A DNA stretch of 64,000 nucleotides from Bernardetia sp. ABR2-2B (GCF_037126435.1 NZ_CP147020.1:767001-831000); one strand, 5' to 3'. Counted from the first letter of the stretch, positions 18,257 to 27,500 are shown. Numbers and translations: made by a program. Notes: generated by a model not told the origin, from the sequence alone.

Positions 18257-19528
18257 ATGAAAGTATATAACCAACCTGCTCGTAGTGAGTGGGAATCTAT
18301 CTGTGTTCGCCCTACGTTTTCTTTAAAACAAATTGAATCTCAAGTTCAAAATGTTTTGAGTGCTATAAAAAAAGAAGGGGATAGTGCCATTCAAAAATTT
18401 ACAAAAGAATTTGATAAAATAGATATAGAGAAGTTTAGAGTAACTACAAAAGAACTTCAAGAAGCTGAAAATCTTATTTCTGAACCTCTCAAGACGGCTA
18501 TTAATCAAGCTTATAAAAACATTTTGGTTTTTCACCAAAGCCAACAAGAAGAAATAAAAAAAGTTGAGATTACTAAGGGAATTACCTGTTGGAGAAAAAG
18601 TGTAGGCATTGAAAAAGTGGGTTTGTATATACCAGGTGGAACAGCTCCTCTTTTTTCTACTGTTTTGATGCTCGGTATTCCTGCCAAAATTGCTGGTTGT
18701 AAGAATGTGGTTTTATGTTCTCCTCCCAATAAGGAAGGCAAAATACACCCTGCGATTCTATATGCTGCTCATCTTGTAGGAGCAACAGATATTTTCAAAA
18801 TTGGAGGAATACAGGCAATTGGTGCAATGGCGTACGGAACAGAAACAGTACCGAAAGTATATAAAATTTTTGGACCTGGAAATCAATATGTAACTGTTGC
18901 CAAACAGCTTATTCAAAACGAAGGAGTTGCTATCGATATGCCCGCAGGTCCTTCTGAGGTAGCTGTTTTGGCTGATAAAAGTTGTGTTCCTAGCTTTGTC
19001 GCTGCTGATTTACTCTCTCAAGCTGAACATGGAAAAGATAGCCAAGTAATTTTGATGACAGACAGTGAAGAAACAGCAAATCAAATTAAAATAGAAACAG
19101 AAAAACAATTAGAATCACTACCTAGAAAGGAATTTGCTCAAAAATCATTGGAAAATAGCCGTTTTGTAGTCTTGAAAAATAGACAAGAAATTTTGGATAT
19201 GAGTAATTTTTATGCTCCAGAACATTTGATTATTGCTTTAGAGAATTCAGAAGAAGCAGCTAATCATATCATTAACGCAGGTTCTGTGTTTTTGGGAAAT
19301 TATACGCCTGAATCAGTTGGAGATTATGCTTCTGGGACAAATCATACACTTCCAACAGACGGACATGCAAGAGCATATAGTGGAGTTTCTTTAGATAGTT
19401 TTGTCAAAAAAATTACGTTTCAATCACTTACAAAAGAAGGTCTGAATCAAATCGGACAAACCGTAATTGAGATGGCAGAAGCAGAAGAATTGAAAGCTCA
19501 TGCAAATGCTGTGCGTGTGAGGTTGTAA
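18257..19528 (+). CDS. hisD: Histidinol dehydrogenase
   Basis: The 423-residue zinc enzyme oxidises L-histidinol to L-histidine with two NAD+, the last two steps of histidine synthesis. Family motifs include VGLYIPGGTAPLFSTVLM, KIFGPGNQYVTVAKQL, IDMPAGPSEVAVLAD, the metal-binding LLSQAEHGKDSQ, APEHLIIA and a C-terminal GHARAYSGVSLDSF. Full length. It is a single-gene unit with its own promoter, about 4.6 kb from hisA and hisF, so the his genes are split. No histidine leader peptide was found in its 5' region. Confidence 0.97.
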   Translation: MKVYNQPARSEWESICVRPTFSLKQIESQVQNVLSAIKKEGDSAIQKFTKEFDKIDIEKFRVTTKELQEAENLISEPLKTAINQAYKNILVFHQSQQEEIKKVEITKGITCWRKSVGIEKVGLYIPGGTAPLFSTVLMLGIPAKIAGCKNVVLCSPPNKEGKIHPAILYAAHLVGATDIFKIGGIQAIGAMAYGTETVPKVYKIFGPGNQYVTVAKQLIQNEGVAIDMPAGPSEVAVLADKSCVPSFVAADLLSQAEHGKDSQVILMTDSEETANQIKIETEKQLESLPRKEFAQKSLENSRFVVLKNRQEILDMSNFYAPEHLIIALENSEEAANHIINAGSVFLGNYTPESVGDYASGTNHTLPTDGHARAYSGVSLDSFVKKITFQSLTKEGLNQIGQTVIEMAEAEELKAHANAVRVRL

Positions 19529-19544
19529 TATTTTGTTTGAAGTC

Positions 19545-19713
19545 AAGTAATTGAGTAAAATTAAAATATAACGAAACCCACGATTTCAATCGTGGGAAAG
19601 CAGGTAAAATAAGAACAAAAATAGACTTCCTGCTATCCCATAACTAAAGTTATGGGTTTCGTTTTGAAACCAAACTTCATTATTGTCTTATAATTAAATC
19701 TGCTCAATTATTT
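19545..19713. repeat. MITE-like element, copy 2, with outer and inner inverted repeats
   Basis: Inner element 19570-19663 has perfect 11-bp inverted ends AACGAAACCCA/TGGGTTTCGTT. Each end runs into a palindrome (B at 19577-19596, A at 19638-19656). Outside these, AAGTAATTGAGTA (19545) and its imperfect complement TGCTCAATTATTT (19701) form a second inverted pair, giving about 169 bp overall. No coding capacity. Confidence 0.8.
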
Positions 19714-19784
19714 AGTAGGGCAAGGGCATTTGTTTTTAGCCTACTTGATATAACATTTTTCTGTTTTTTTAACTGAAATAATGT

Positions 19785-19792
19785 TATCTTTG
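19785..19792 (+). promoter_or_regulatory. -7 box for TPR-phosphatase gene
   Basis: TATCTTTG matches TAnnTTTG. Transcription would begin near 19798, which argues against an ATG at 19798 as the start and for the ATG at 19855. Confidence 0.55.
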
Positions 19793-19854
19793 AATAGATG
19801 ACGGTTTTATGTCATTCAATAAACCTATCCCTCCTTATTTTTTATGTTTGTGTG

Positions 19855-21723
19855 ATGATGCAAAAATTTCTATTTCTTTTCCTTTTTTATATTTTATTGG
19901 TTTTTTCTACAAAAGCCCAATTTGTAACAAATGATGGTCAAAAACTGACGGTTGAGATGTGTTTGGAAAAGTCGGAAGAACGCAAAAATCAAGGCGATTA
20001 TAGAGGGGCAAGTGATTTTCTGAATAAAGCTGCACTCATTCATTGGGATAAAAAAGAACTCCGACCAGCCATTACCTACTTTCAAAAATCATTAATTTTT
20101 AATCAAAAAGTAGATAATCAGAGTGGAATGTATGGGATTTATAGTAATCTTGCTACTATTTATGCTGATTTAGAAAAGTTTGACTCCTCTTTAGTATTCT
20201 TTCAAAAAACCTTAGAGGGGCGTAAAAAACAAGGCGTAAAAGAACCTATAATTTCGGCTCAAATAAATACGGCAGTTGTTCTTAATAATCTAAAAAGACA
20301 TGATGAAGCAGCACAACAGCTTTTAGATGGACTAAGTATAGCAAAAGAAAGTTTGGATTTAGAGCAAATGAGAAGCATCTATGGAATGCTTGCCGAAACA
20401 TATGAAAAAGCAGGAAATTCTGAAAAAACAAAAGAATATTTTGATTTATATCGAAATTTTCATGAAATGTCTCAACAACGAAAAATGGCTGTTGTAAGTG
20501 CAGAAGCTGACAAAGCAAGGCTACAAGCAGCTTTAGCTGAAACAGAAAAGCAAAGAGCAGAGCTAGAAATTGCCTTAAAAAACACAAAATTAAAAGAGCA
20601 AGAAAAACACATAGAAAGCAAGAATGAAGAACTAAATAAATTAGAATCTAACTTTACAAAACAAGAACTTGCTTATAAAGTTCTTCAACAAGAAACTGAC
20701 TTACAAGAAGCTAAATTTGCACAAGAACAAGCCGAAAATGAACAAAAAATAGCAAAACAACGCTTATATATTGGAGCAATTGCAGGTGTTTTATTGCTTT
20801 CTTTTATTGGAATATTTTTTATTTATAGAAGTCAGCAACAAAAGAAAAGGGCAAATCTGATTTTGCAAGATAAAAATGAAGAAATTAGCTTCCAACAAGC
20901 TCAAATTTTAGAACAAAATCACGAATTGGAAATTGCAGTAAACGAAATTGAAGATAAAAACAAAGAGATTACATCAAGTATTACTTATGCCAAACGTATT
21001 CAAGAGGCAATACTTCCAAATATCATAAATATCCAGAAAGTGTTACCCGAATCTTTCGTTTATTTTCGTCCTCGTGATATTGTAAGTGGAGATTTTTACT
21101 TTTTTCATGAGATTAAAGAAGAACAAAAAATAATCTTAGCAGCCGTTGATTGTACAGGACATGGCGTACCGGGGGCATTTATGTCTATGGTAGGAAATGA
21201 GATTTTGAGTAGAATTGTAGCAGAAAATAATATTACCTCACCAGCAGAAATATTAAATCGCTTAAATAAAGGCATAACTACAGCTCTACACAAAGATGAA
21301 ACAGATATTCATGACGGAATGGATTTAGCTTTAGTTTGTATAGACAAAAAAGCCAAAACACTTACTTTTGCAGGAGCTAAAAACCCTCTTTTTTATATTC
21401 AAAATAATAATTTGGAAGTAATAAAAGGAGATAAAATGCCAATTGGTGGTTCGGATAGAGAGCATAAAGGAGATTTTACAGAACACGTAATTGATACTTC
21501 TATTCCTACAACATTTTATATTTTTTCTGATGGCTTTCAAGACCAATTTGGAGGAGAACAAGGGCGCAAATTTATGGTCAAAAACTTTAGAAACTTACTT
21601 TTTGAAATTCATAAAAAAGATACAGCCGAGCAAAAACAAATCCTTTATCAAACCTTTAAAGATTGGATTGGAAATGAACACAAACCTATTGATGATGTAC
21701 TTGTGATTGGAGGAAGAGTATAA
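19855..21723 (+). CDS. TPR and SpoIIE-type PP2C phosphatase, membrane-anchored
   Basis: The start is placed at ATG 19855 (MMQKFLFLFLFYILLVFSTKAQF) because this gives a clean signal peptide and the upstream ATG at 19798 coincides with the predicted transcription start. The 622-residue product has periplasmic TPR repeats (about 35-220), a coiled coil (225-300), a transmembrane helix (about 303-325), a second coiled coil and a C-terminal SpoIIE/PP2C domain. Metal-binding signatures there are RPRDIVSGDFYFF, AAVDCTGHGVPGAFMSMVG and FSDGFQDQFGG. Such proteins dephosphorylate anti-sigma-antagonist-type regulators after sensing through the TPR part. No partner kinase or STAS gene is adjacent, so the target is unknown. 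Confidence 0.9.
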   Translation: MMQKFLFLFLFYILLVFSTKAQFVTNDGQKLTVEMCLEKSEERKNQGDYRGASDFLNKAALIHWDKKELRPAITYFQKSLIFNQKVDNQSGMYGIYSNLATIYADLEKFDSSLVFFQKTLEGRKKQGVKEPIISAQINTAVVLNNLKRHDEAAQQLLDGLSIAKESLDLEQMRSIYGMLAETYEKAGNSEKTKEYFDLYRNFHEMSQQRKMAVVSAEADKARLQAALAETEKQRAELEIALKNTKLKEQEKHIESKNEELNKLESNFTKQELAYKVLQQETDLQEAKFAQEQAENEQKIAKQRLYIGAIAGVLLLSFIGIFFIYRSQQQKKRANLILQDKNEEISFQQAQILEQNHELEIAVNEIEDKNKEITSSITYAKRIQEAILPNIINIQKVLPESFVYFRPRDIVSGDFYFFHEIKEEQKIILAAVDCTGHGVPGAFMSMVGNEILSRIVAENNITSPAEILNRLNKGITTALHKDETDIHDGMDLALVCIDKKAKTLTFAGAKNPLFYIQNNNLEVIKGDKMPIGGSDREHKGDFTEHVIDTSIPTTFYIFSDGFQDQFGGEQGRKFMVKNFRNLLFEIHKKDTAEQKQILYQTFKDWIGNEHKPIDDVLVIGGRV

Positions 21724-21746
21724 GAATACTTTTTTACAGATAGAGA

Positions 21747-21772
21747 TTTGAAGTAGTATTTTCGTAAATTTG
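21747..21772 (+). promoter_or_regulatory. Possible promoter of dusB-gldH unit
   Basis: TTTG (21747-21750) and TAAATTTG (21765-21772) are present, but the spacer is only 14 bp, shorter than usual. The -7 box is good; the -33 is doubtful. Confidence 0.4.
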
Positions 21773-21827
21773 TAGCATCAAAGTTTGCTTCAGATAAAAA
21801 AACAAGAAGATTAATATACAAAAGAAT

Positions 21828-22832
21828 ATGGTAAAGATTGGAAATGTAGAGTTAGGAGAGTTCCCACTTTTACTTGCGCCGATGGAAGATGTAAGTGACC
21901 CTCCTTTTCGTGCTGTCTGTAAAGCTTGTGGCGCAGATATGATGTACACCGAATTTATTTCAGTAGAAGGGTTGATAAGAGATGCTGATAAAAGTGTAGA
22001 AAAACTAGATATTTTTGATTATGAAAGACCAGTAGGTATTCAGATTTTTGGTGCAGAGCTAGATTCTATGCTCAAAGCTACTGAAATTGTAGAAAGAGAA
22101 AACCCAGAAGTTTTGGATATAAATTTTGGTTGTCCTGTCAAAAAAGTAGTATGCAAAGGAGCAGGAGCAGGTATTTTGAAAGATATTCCTAAAATGGAAC
22201 TTCTTACAAAAGAAATTGTAAACCGTTCGAATCTTCCTGTTACTGTCAAAACTCGTTTGGGTTGGGATCACGATTCTATCCAAATTTTGGAAGTCGCAAA
22301 ACGTTTGCAAGGCGTTGGTATTCAGGCACTTTCTATTCATGGACGTACTCGTAAGCAGATGTACACAGGTGAGGCTGATTGGTCGTATATTGCAGAAGTA
22401 AAAAATAGTGCTGATATTCATATTCCTATCTTTGGAAATGGCGATATTGATTCTCCTCAAAAGGCTTTGGAATACAAAAACCGTTTTGGTGTCGATGGAA
22501 TTATGATAGGACGTGCTGCCATTGGCTATCCTTGGATTTTTAGAGAAATAAAACATTATTTGGCTACTGGCGAACTTTTGCCACCTCCAACACTAGAAGA
22601 ACGTTTAGATATTTGCAGAAAACACTTTGTTTTTTCTTTAGAATGGAAGCAAAATGAAACGGTAGCTATCAATGAAATGAAGCGTCATTATGCAGCTTAT
22701 TTTAAAGGACTAAGAGGAATCAAACAATATAGAATGAGACTTGTTCAGTCTAATAGTTCGCAAGAAGTATTTGATATTCTTAATGAAATCGAAACTGAGT
22801 ATCAAGGAGTTGAATTTGCGCACGTATATTAA
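21828..22832 (+). CDS. dusB: tRNA-dihydrouridine synthase B
   Basis: The 334-residue FMN TIM-barrel enzyme reduces uridine to dihydrouridine in tRNA. Motifs are LLAPMEDVSDPPFR at the FMN-binding N-terminus, VGIQIFGAE, DINFGCPVKKVVCKGAGAG with the catalytic Cys, VKTRLGWDH, ALSIHGRTRKQMYTGEADW and FGNGDIDSPQKALE, followed by GIMIGRAAIGYPWIF. The C-terminal helical domain is complete. It is followed after 30 bp by gldH and probably heads that operon. Confidence 0.95.
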   Translation: MVKIGNVELGEFPLLLAPMEDVSDPPFRAVCKACGADMMYTEFISVEGLIRDADKSVEKLDIFDYERPVGIQIFGAELDSMLKATEIVERENPEVLDINFGCPVKKVVCKGAGAGILKDIPKMELLTKEIVNRSNLPVTVKTRLGWDHDSIQILEVAKRLQGVGIQALSIHGRTRKQMYTGEADWSYIAEVKNSADIHIPIFGNGDIDSPQKALEYKNRFGVDGIMIGRAAIGYPWIFREIKHYLATGELLPPPTLEERLDICRKHFVFSLEWKQNETVAINEMKRHYAAYFKGLRGIKQYRMRLVQSNSSQEVFDILNEIETEYQGVEFAHVY

Positions 22833-22862
22833 AATTACTAAGTATATTAAACCAAAATTATC

Positions 22863-23348
22863 ATGAAATTTATCAAGTCTATTTTTCCAATTCTTACTTT
22901 AGCTGTTTTGTTCTTGTTTTCTTCGTGTGGTGATGGAAGGAATATTTATAGAGAACATACAGATGTAAATTCAGTAGGCTTTAAGTGGAATATGAGTGAT
23001 GAGAAAACCTACAAAGTAAATGTAGAAGAAGCAGGAATGTATGATATTTCGATAGAATTACGCCACGGAATTAGTATTCCTTTCAAAAATCTAATTTTGG
23101 TTCTTACTTATGAAACTCCAGACGGAAAAGCAACAGAAGAGAAAGTAGATTTTAGATTGCGTGATGAAGGTGGACGTGCAATAGGTGAAGGCGTAGGCGA
23201 TACTTATGATACAAGACAGGTTGTAATGCCTAATTTTAAACTAGAAAAAGGAACTTATACCTTCAAAATCAAACATGCTTTACCTGATAATGACCCAATA
23301 AGTCCAATTTTAGAAGTTGGTTTGGTTGTAGATAAAGTAAAAAAATAA
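22863..23348 (+). CDS. gldH: Gliding motility lipoprotein GldH
   Basis: The 161-residue lipoprotein has a signal peptide with lipobox LFSSC (Cys22) and the GldH pattern: a short N-terminal strand region, ISIELRHGISIPFKNL, then LTYETPDGK, RLRDEGGRAIGEGVGDTYD and a C-terminal ISPILEVGLVVDK. GldH is needed for gliding in Flavobacterium and supports the T9SS/gliding machinery in the cell envelope. This fits the T9SS cargo proteins elsewhere in the window. It sits between dusB and an Rpn-like nuclease gene, with gaps of 30 and 10 bp. Confidence 0.85.
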   Translation: MKFIKSIFPILTLAVLFLFSSCGDGRNIYREHTDVNSVGFKWNMSDEKTYKVNVEEAGMYDISIELRHGISIPFKNLILVLTYETPDGKATEEKVDFRLRDEGGRAIGEGVGDTYDTRQVVMPNFKLEKGTYTFKIKHALPDNDPISPILEVGLVVDKVKK

Positions 23349-23358
23349 ATAATTAGAT

Positions 23359-24141
23359 ATGAAACTAATTCATTTTGATTGGGCAATAAAAAAGCTGCTT
23401 CGCCATAAAGAAAATTTTGGAATTTTGGAGGGTTTTCTGACCGAACTTCTAAAGTTTGACCTCAAAATAGAACGCATTTTAGAAAGTGAAGGTAACCAAG
23501 AAGAGCAGCGAGACAAGTTCAATAGAGTAGATATTTTGGTCAGAACAACGAAAGGAGAACTTGTCTTGGTAGAGCTTCAAAATACCCCTGAAACAGATTA
23601 TTTTCAGAGAATGCTTTATGGTGTTTCTAAGCTATTAACTGAATATTTCAAATTAGGGGAGTCGTATGAAAGAATCAAAAGATTTTATTCCATCAATATT
23701 GTTTATGGTTCATTCGGACAGGGGGAAGATTATATCTATCAACACCAAGGTAGTTTTGTAGGTACTCACTCAAAAGATAATTTAGAAAATGAAAATTTCC
23801 CAAAATACTATATTCTAAAAGTTAATAATTTTGATGATGTAGTAAAAAATACTTTAGATGAATGGATTTATTTCTTGAAAAAAAGCGAAGTAAAAGATGA
23901 ATTTAAGGCGAAAGGAATGGAAGAAGTAAGAGAAAAGATGTGTTATGAAAAGCTGGATAAAGACTCCAAAATTGCCTATAATCGTTTTCAAGAAAATCTT
24001 AGAATAGCAAAAAGTATAATTGAAACAGGAAGAAAAACAACTATACTAGAAATTGCAAAAGATTTTAAAAATGCTGGTATTGCTATTCATGAAATCGCAA
24101 AAAGTACAGGACTTTCAGAAGAAGAAATAAATGATTTATAA
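23359..24141 (+). CDS. Rpn/PD-(D/E)XK family putative transposase-type nuclease
   Basis: The 260-residue protein is of the Rpn (recombination-promoting nuclease)/PDDEXK transposase-like family. The core D-ExQ motif is visible as RVDILV (Asp58) and LVLVELQN (Glu72, Gln74), followed by a helix with YFQRMLYGVSKLL. The C-terminus has a helix-turn-helix-like stretch (AIHEIAKSTGLSEEEINDL) common in this family. Rpn proteins cut DNA and stimulate RecA-independent recombination; some act in phage defence. It starts 10 bp after gldH and ends 33 bp before hisA, so it lies inside a row of housekeeping genes. No inverted repeats flank it. Confidence 0.85.
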   Translation: MKLIHFDWAIKKLLRHKENFGILEGFLTELLKFDLKIERILESEGNQEEQRDKFNRVDILVRTTKGELVLVELQNTPETDYFQRMLYGVSKLLTEYFKLGESYERIKRFYSINIVYGSFGQGEDYIYQHQGSFVGTHSKDNLENENFPKYYILKVNNFDDVVKNTLDEWIYFLKKSEVKDEFKAKGMEEVREKMCYEKLDKDSKIAYNRFQENLRIAKSIIETGRKTTILEIAKDFKNAGIAIHEIAKSTGLSEEEINDL

Positions 24142-24174
24142 AACTCATTTAAAACAATTACTAAAACATAAAAA

Positions 24175-24876
24175 ATGAACCTTCAACTCATTCCAGCCAT
24201 TGATTTAATTGATGGCAAGTGTGTTCGTCTGACACATGGCGATTACGACACAAAAAAAATATATAATTCAGATCCTTTAGACCAAGCCAAAATATTTGAA
24301 AATAAAGGAATAAAACGCCTTCATATTGTCGACTTAGATGGTGCAAAAGCTGGTAAGCCTCAAAACCTAAAAGTATTAGAAAAAATAGCTTCTCAAACTG
24401 ATTTAATTATCGATTTTGGTGGTGGAATACGTAATTCAGAAGCTGTTGAAAGTATTCTTTCAAGTGGCGCAAAAATGGTAAGTGTAGGCAGTATTGCTGT
24501 AAAAAGTCCAGAAGTCTTTGAAAATTGGCTCTCAAAGTTTGGTGGAAACTCCATTTTATTGGCTGCTGATGTTCGTGGAGAAAAACTTCTTACTGATGCG
24601 TGGAAAAACGAAAGTGAGTTTACTGTTTTTGAGTTTATTGAAAGTTGGAAACAAAAAGGACTTACGCAGTTTTTCTGTACTGATATTACAAAAGATGGTG
24701 CATTAGAAGGCTTGAATACTGATTTTTATGGAGAATTAAAGACTAAATTCCCAACTCTTACAGTAATTGCAAGTGGTGGCGTAACCAGTCAAGACGATTT
24801 AGTTTTGCTTGACAAACTAGGCGTTGATGGCGCAATTGTAGGAAAGGCTATTTATGAAAATAGAATTTCAATTTAA
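24175..24876 (+). CDS. hisA: 1-(5-phosphoribosyl)-5-[(5-phosphoribosylamino)methylideneamino]imidazole-4-carboxamide isomerase
   Basis: The 233-residue TIM barrel isomerises ProFAR to PRFAR in histidine synthesis. It begins LIPAIDLIDGKCVRLTHGD with the catalytic Asp, then has HIVDLDGAKAG, IDFGGGIRNSEAVE (phosphate site), the second catalytic Asp in TDITKDGALEGLN and ASGGVTSQDDL. Its C-terminus is shorter than in many homologues but complete. hisF follows after 73 bp on the same strand, so the two successive pathway enzymes are paired. The other his genes, apart from the distant hisD, are not in the window. Confidence 0.95.
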   Translation: MNLQLIPAIDLIDGKCVRLTHGDYDTKKIYNSDPLDQAKIFENKGIKRLHIVDLDGAKAGKPQNLKVLEKIASQTDLIIDFGGGIRNSEAVESILSSGAKMVSVGSIAVKSPEVFENWLSKFGGNSILLAADVRGEKLLTDAWKNESEFTVFEFIESWKQKGLTQFFCTDITKDGALEGLNTDFYGELKTKFPTLTVIASGGVTSQDDLVLLDKLGVDGAIVGKAIYENRISI

Positions 24877-24910
24877 CTATTAAATAGTTGATATAGCTTA
24901 TTTGCATTTC

Positions 24911-24941
24911 ACTAATAACTTATCACTAATAACTTATCACT
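24911..24941 (+). repeat. Heptamer array upstream of hisF
   Basis: Alternating in-phase heptamers ACTAATA and ACTTATC (two of each, then ACT) end nine bases before the TTG start of hisF. This is a variant of the ACTGATA-type arrays seen at other start codons in the window. Confidence 0.75.
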
Positions 24942-24949
24942 ATATTATT

Positions 24950-25708
24950 TTGCTATCCAAAAGAATAATTCCCTGTTTAGATATAAAAGACGGACAAACT
25001 GTAAAAGGCGTACAGTTTGAAGAGCTTCGTTTTGCTGGAGACCCAGTAGAATTAGGCGAAAAATATGCAAAAGAAGGGGCTGATGAACTTGTCTTCTTAG
25101 ATATTACGGCTACTCATGAAAAACGAAAAACACTCAAAGAACTTGCCTTACGTATTGCCAAAAACTTAAATATTCCTTTTACTGTTGGTGGTGGCGTAAG
25201 TAGTGTTGAAGATGTTTCAGTTTTGTTAGAAGCTGGTGCAGACAAAGTTACTATCAATTCGGCTGCTGTTCTGAATCCCAAACTCATTGAAGAAACTTCC
25301 AAAAAATTTGGTAATCAATGTATTGTTATTGCGATTGATGCAAAAATTAATGATGCTGGAAAATGGGAAGTTCATACAGGAGGAGGACGAAAAAACTTGG
25401 GTATTGACCTTTATGAGTGGGCAAAAGAGGCACAAGAAAGAGGTGCAGGAGAAATTTTGTTTACTTCAATGAGCCACGACGGAACAAAGAATGGCTTTGC
25501 CAATGATGTTTATTCAAAACTTAGCACTATTTGTAGTATTCCGATTATTGCTTCTGGAGGTGCAGGAAATACACAGCATTTTGTAGATGTTTTTAATGAA
25601 GGAAAAGCTGATGCTGCACTTGCTGCTAGTATTTTTCACTTTGGAGAAATTCCTGTTCCTGTTCTGAAAAAAGAGCTCTTTGAAAAAGGAATTCATGTTA
25701 GAGTATAA
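24950..25708 (+). CDS. hisF: Imidazole glycerol phosphate synthase cyclase subunit
   Basis: HisF uses ammonia from HisH to convert PRFAR to IGP and AICAR. The start is set at TTG 24950, giving [15 protein letters not shown], the standard HisF N-terminus with catalytic Asp11. A longer frame from 24902 would add 16 unrelated residues encoded by the heptamer array. The product is 252 residues, normal for the family. Other motifs are [34 protein letters not shown] (second catalytic Asp) and [14 protein letters not shown]. hisH is not adjacent. A strong terminator follows. Confidence 0.95.
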   Translation: MLSKRIIPCLDIKDGQTVKGVQFEELRFAGDPVELGEKYAKEGADELVFLDITATHEKRKTLKELALRIAKNLNIPFTVGGGVSSVEDVSVLLEAGADKVTINSAAVLNPKLIEETSKKFGNQCIVIAIDAKINDAGKWEVHTGGGRKNLGIDLYEWAKEAQERGAGEILFTSMSHDGTKNGFANDVYSKLSTICSIPIIASGGAGNTQHFVDVFNEGKADAALAASIFHFGEIPVPVLKKELFEKGIHVRV

Positions 25709-25729
25709 GATAGATAATCTATTATGAAA

Positions 25730-25766
25730 AAAAGCCTATCAAACTGTAAAAAGTTGATAGGCTTTT
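25730..25766. terminator. Bidirectional terminator between hisF and hydrolase gene
   Basis: AAAAGCCTATCAA pairs perfectly with TTGATAGGCTTTT around an 11-nt loop, with A and T runs on the two sides. It lies between convergent genes ending at 25708 and 25780. Confidence 0.85.
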
Positions 25767-25779
25767 ATAAAAAGATATA

Positions 25780-27273
25780 TTATTCTTGCGCAATAGCAGG
25801 ATGATAAATATTTGTTTTACTTTTATCATCTAGTGGTACAAATTCTAGCATAGGATAACTCAAATCAACATCTTCTATTTTCTCATCTTTTAGAAAAGAA
25901 ACCATTGCAGCATTTGCTTTCGGATGGCGACGGATTTGCTCGTGTCCTGCATTTTTGATAATGATATGTTCACTATTTGGAAATCCCCAGCGCACTTCTT
26001 CGGCTTGATAAGGTGGCGTATTAAAATCTAGTGTTCCACTCAAGAAAAGAACAGGAATATCACTTGCAAATGGACTTCTAAATTCATCTCCTAAGTCTAT
26101 ATTTAATTCCTTATCATTTTTGCTTTCTGTTTCCTTAAAGATATTTGCAAACATACTTTCTTCAAGTTCGTGCTTTATTTTTTCGTTTCGATAAGCAGTT
26201 GCCCCAGAAGCCTTATCTGTCATCATACTCATTCCATTAATGCCATAAAACATTCCTATTCTCTTCTGTACAAACCATTTTAGAATATCATAATTATCTT
26301 GACTTGCATCATAAAGTAGCTTAGGAAAAATAGGAATATCACTTGCATCACCAATATCAAAACGAAGTATCATATTGAGCGCATAACCGTTTAGTTCAAT
26401 TTTCATAGGCTTTCTGGTTAGAGGTGATATTATTTTCATCTCAACTGGATTGCTGTTTAATTTTTCTATTACAATTTTATGGAGTTCTAATAGATTAGGA
26501 ACTTTCTCACTCACTTCTTTTTTTTGAGCTGCCATTAGAGCAATTTTCTTAAACTGCATATCCATACTCAAAGGTGTTTTTTTGGTATGATTTAGTCCTT
26601 CTGTTCCTATTAAAATAGCCTTCTCTACATTTTCGCCATAGTATTTCATATAAGTTTGTGCTAGATGTGTTCCATAACTAAAACCCATCAATGATATTTT
26701 TTGATAAGATAAAGCAATACGCAACGCTTCAATATCTGCTGCGTTTTGTAGTGTTGTATAGCCTTTCAAATCTACACCTCGTTCTTTGAAAGCATTCAAA
26801 GCATTCTCTTCTACATTATTGAAATAATCTTGACGCAGCTTTTCATCAACAAAGATTTTTGAAGGTACATCTTCACTTACAATATGCGTTACTCTTCTTG
26901 CGCCTTGTCCTGTGCCACGTTGGTCTAGCAAAATTACATCAGAATACTCTAAGAGTTCTACCCAGCTTTCCAAATACTCTGGGTAAGTTGCTTGCCACGT
27001 AGAACTAGAGCCAGGACCTCCTTCTAAATAGACTAAAGGATTTTCAGATGTAGGAGTTGAGCTTTTCAGTTGGATAAAAGAAATAGAAATCAATTCAGAG
27101 TTAGGATTTTTTCTATTTTCTTTTACTTGCATACGCCCCATAATTGCCTTTATTTTTTTACCTGATTCAGACACAAATACAGTATCTGTGGTAGAAAGAT
27201 TGGAAGAACCGTTTTGTGCAAATGATAAAGTAAAGATGAGAATTGATAAAACGAAAACAAATAAATATTTCAT
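25780..27273 (-). CDS. Secreted alpha/beta-hydrolase, proline-iminopeptidase/TAP-like
   Basis: The start is placed at 27273 (MKYLFVFVLSILIFTLSFAQ) because this gives a good signal peptide; an in-frame ATG 19 codons upstream does not. The 497-residue enzyme has the oxyanion motif VYLEGGPGSS, the nucleophile elbow GFSYGTHLAQ, and a late acid/His region with LFLSGTLDFNTPP and NAGHEQIRRHP. The C-terminal part resembles TAP-like domains of prolyl or tripeptidyl aminopeptidases. It probably cleaves peptides in the periplasm. An esterase role cannot be excluded. It is transcribed alone, convergent with hisF. Confidence 0.85.
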   Translation of the reverse strand: MKYLFVFVLSILIFTLSFAQNGSSNLSTTDTVFVSESGKKIKAIMGRMQVKENRKNPNSELISISFIQLKSSTPTSENPLVYLEGGPGSSSTWQATYPEYLESWVELLEYSDVILLDQRGTGQGARRVTHIVSEDVPSKIFVDEKLRQDYFNNVEENALNAFKERGVDLKGYTTLQNAADIEALRIALSYQKISLMGFSYGTHLAQTYMKYYGENVEKAILIGTEGLNHTKKTPLSMDMQFKKIALMAAQKKEVSEKVPNLLELHKIVIEKLNSNPVEMKIISPLTRKPMKIELNGYALNMILRFDIGDASDIPIFPKLLYDASQDNYDILKWFVQKRIGMFYGINGMSMMTDKASGATAYRNEKIKHELEESMFANIFKETESKNDKELNIDLGDEFRSPFASDIPVLFLSGTLDFNTPPYQAEEVRWGFPNSEHIIIKNAGHEQIRRHPKANAAMVSFLKDEKIEDVDLSYPMLEFVPLDDKSKTNIYHPAIAQE

Positions 27274-27500
27274 TGTCATAAAATTTAAAGTGGTTGTAAA
27301 CATAATTTCTACTTCAAACTTACAACTCAATTTGCCTCCTAATTTAAAATATCGTTCAAACTGCTTTTCTGTACTATGGATAGGTATTTTATACTATTTT
27401 TAAAGTGAAAAGGGATTTATCTTTGGCTTATCCTGTACAAACCCTTTTTGATGGGTAGCAAACTCTGTTTTATCTTTTTTCTGTTTGTTCAAATAGATTT

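Noticed and set aside
19798-19854. Upstream ATG 19798 as start of the TPR-SpoIIE protein
   Set aside because: It coincides with the predicted transcription start (TATCTTTG at 19785) and would put 19 residues before a good signal peptide.
24902-24949. Upstream start for HisF at 24902
   Set aside because: It would add 16 residues translated from the heptamer array that no HisF has; TTG 24950 restores the standard N-terminus.
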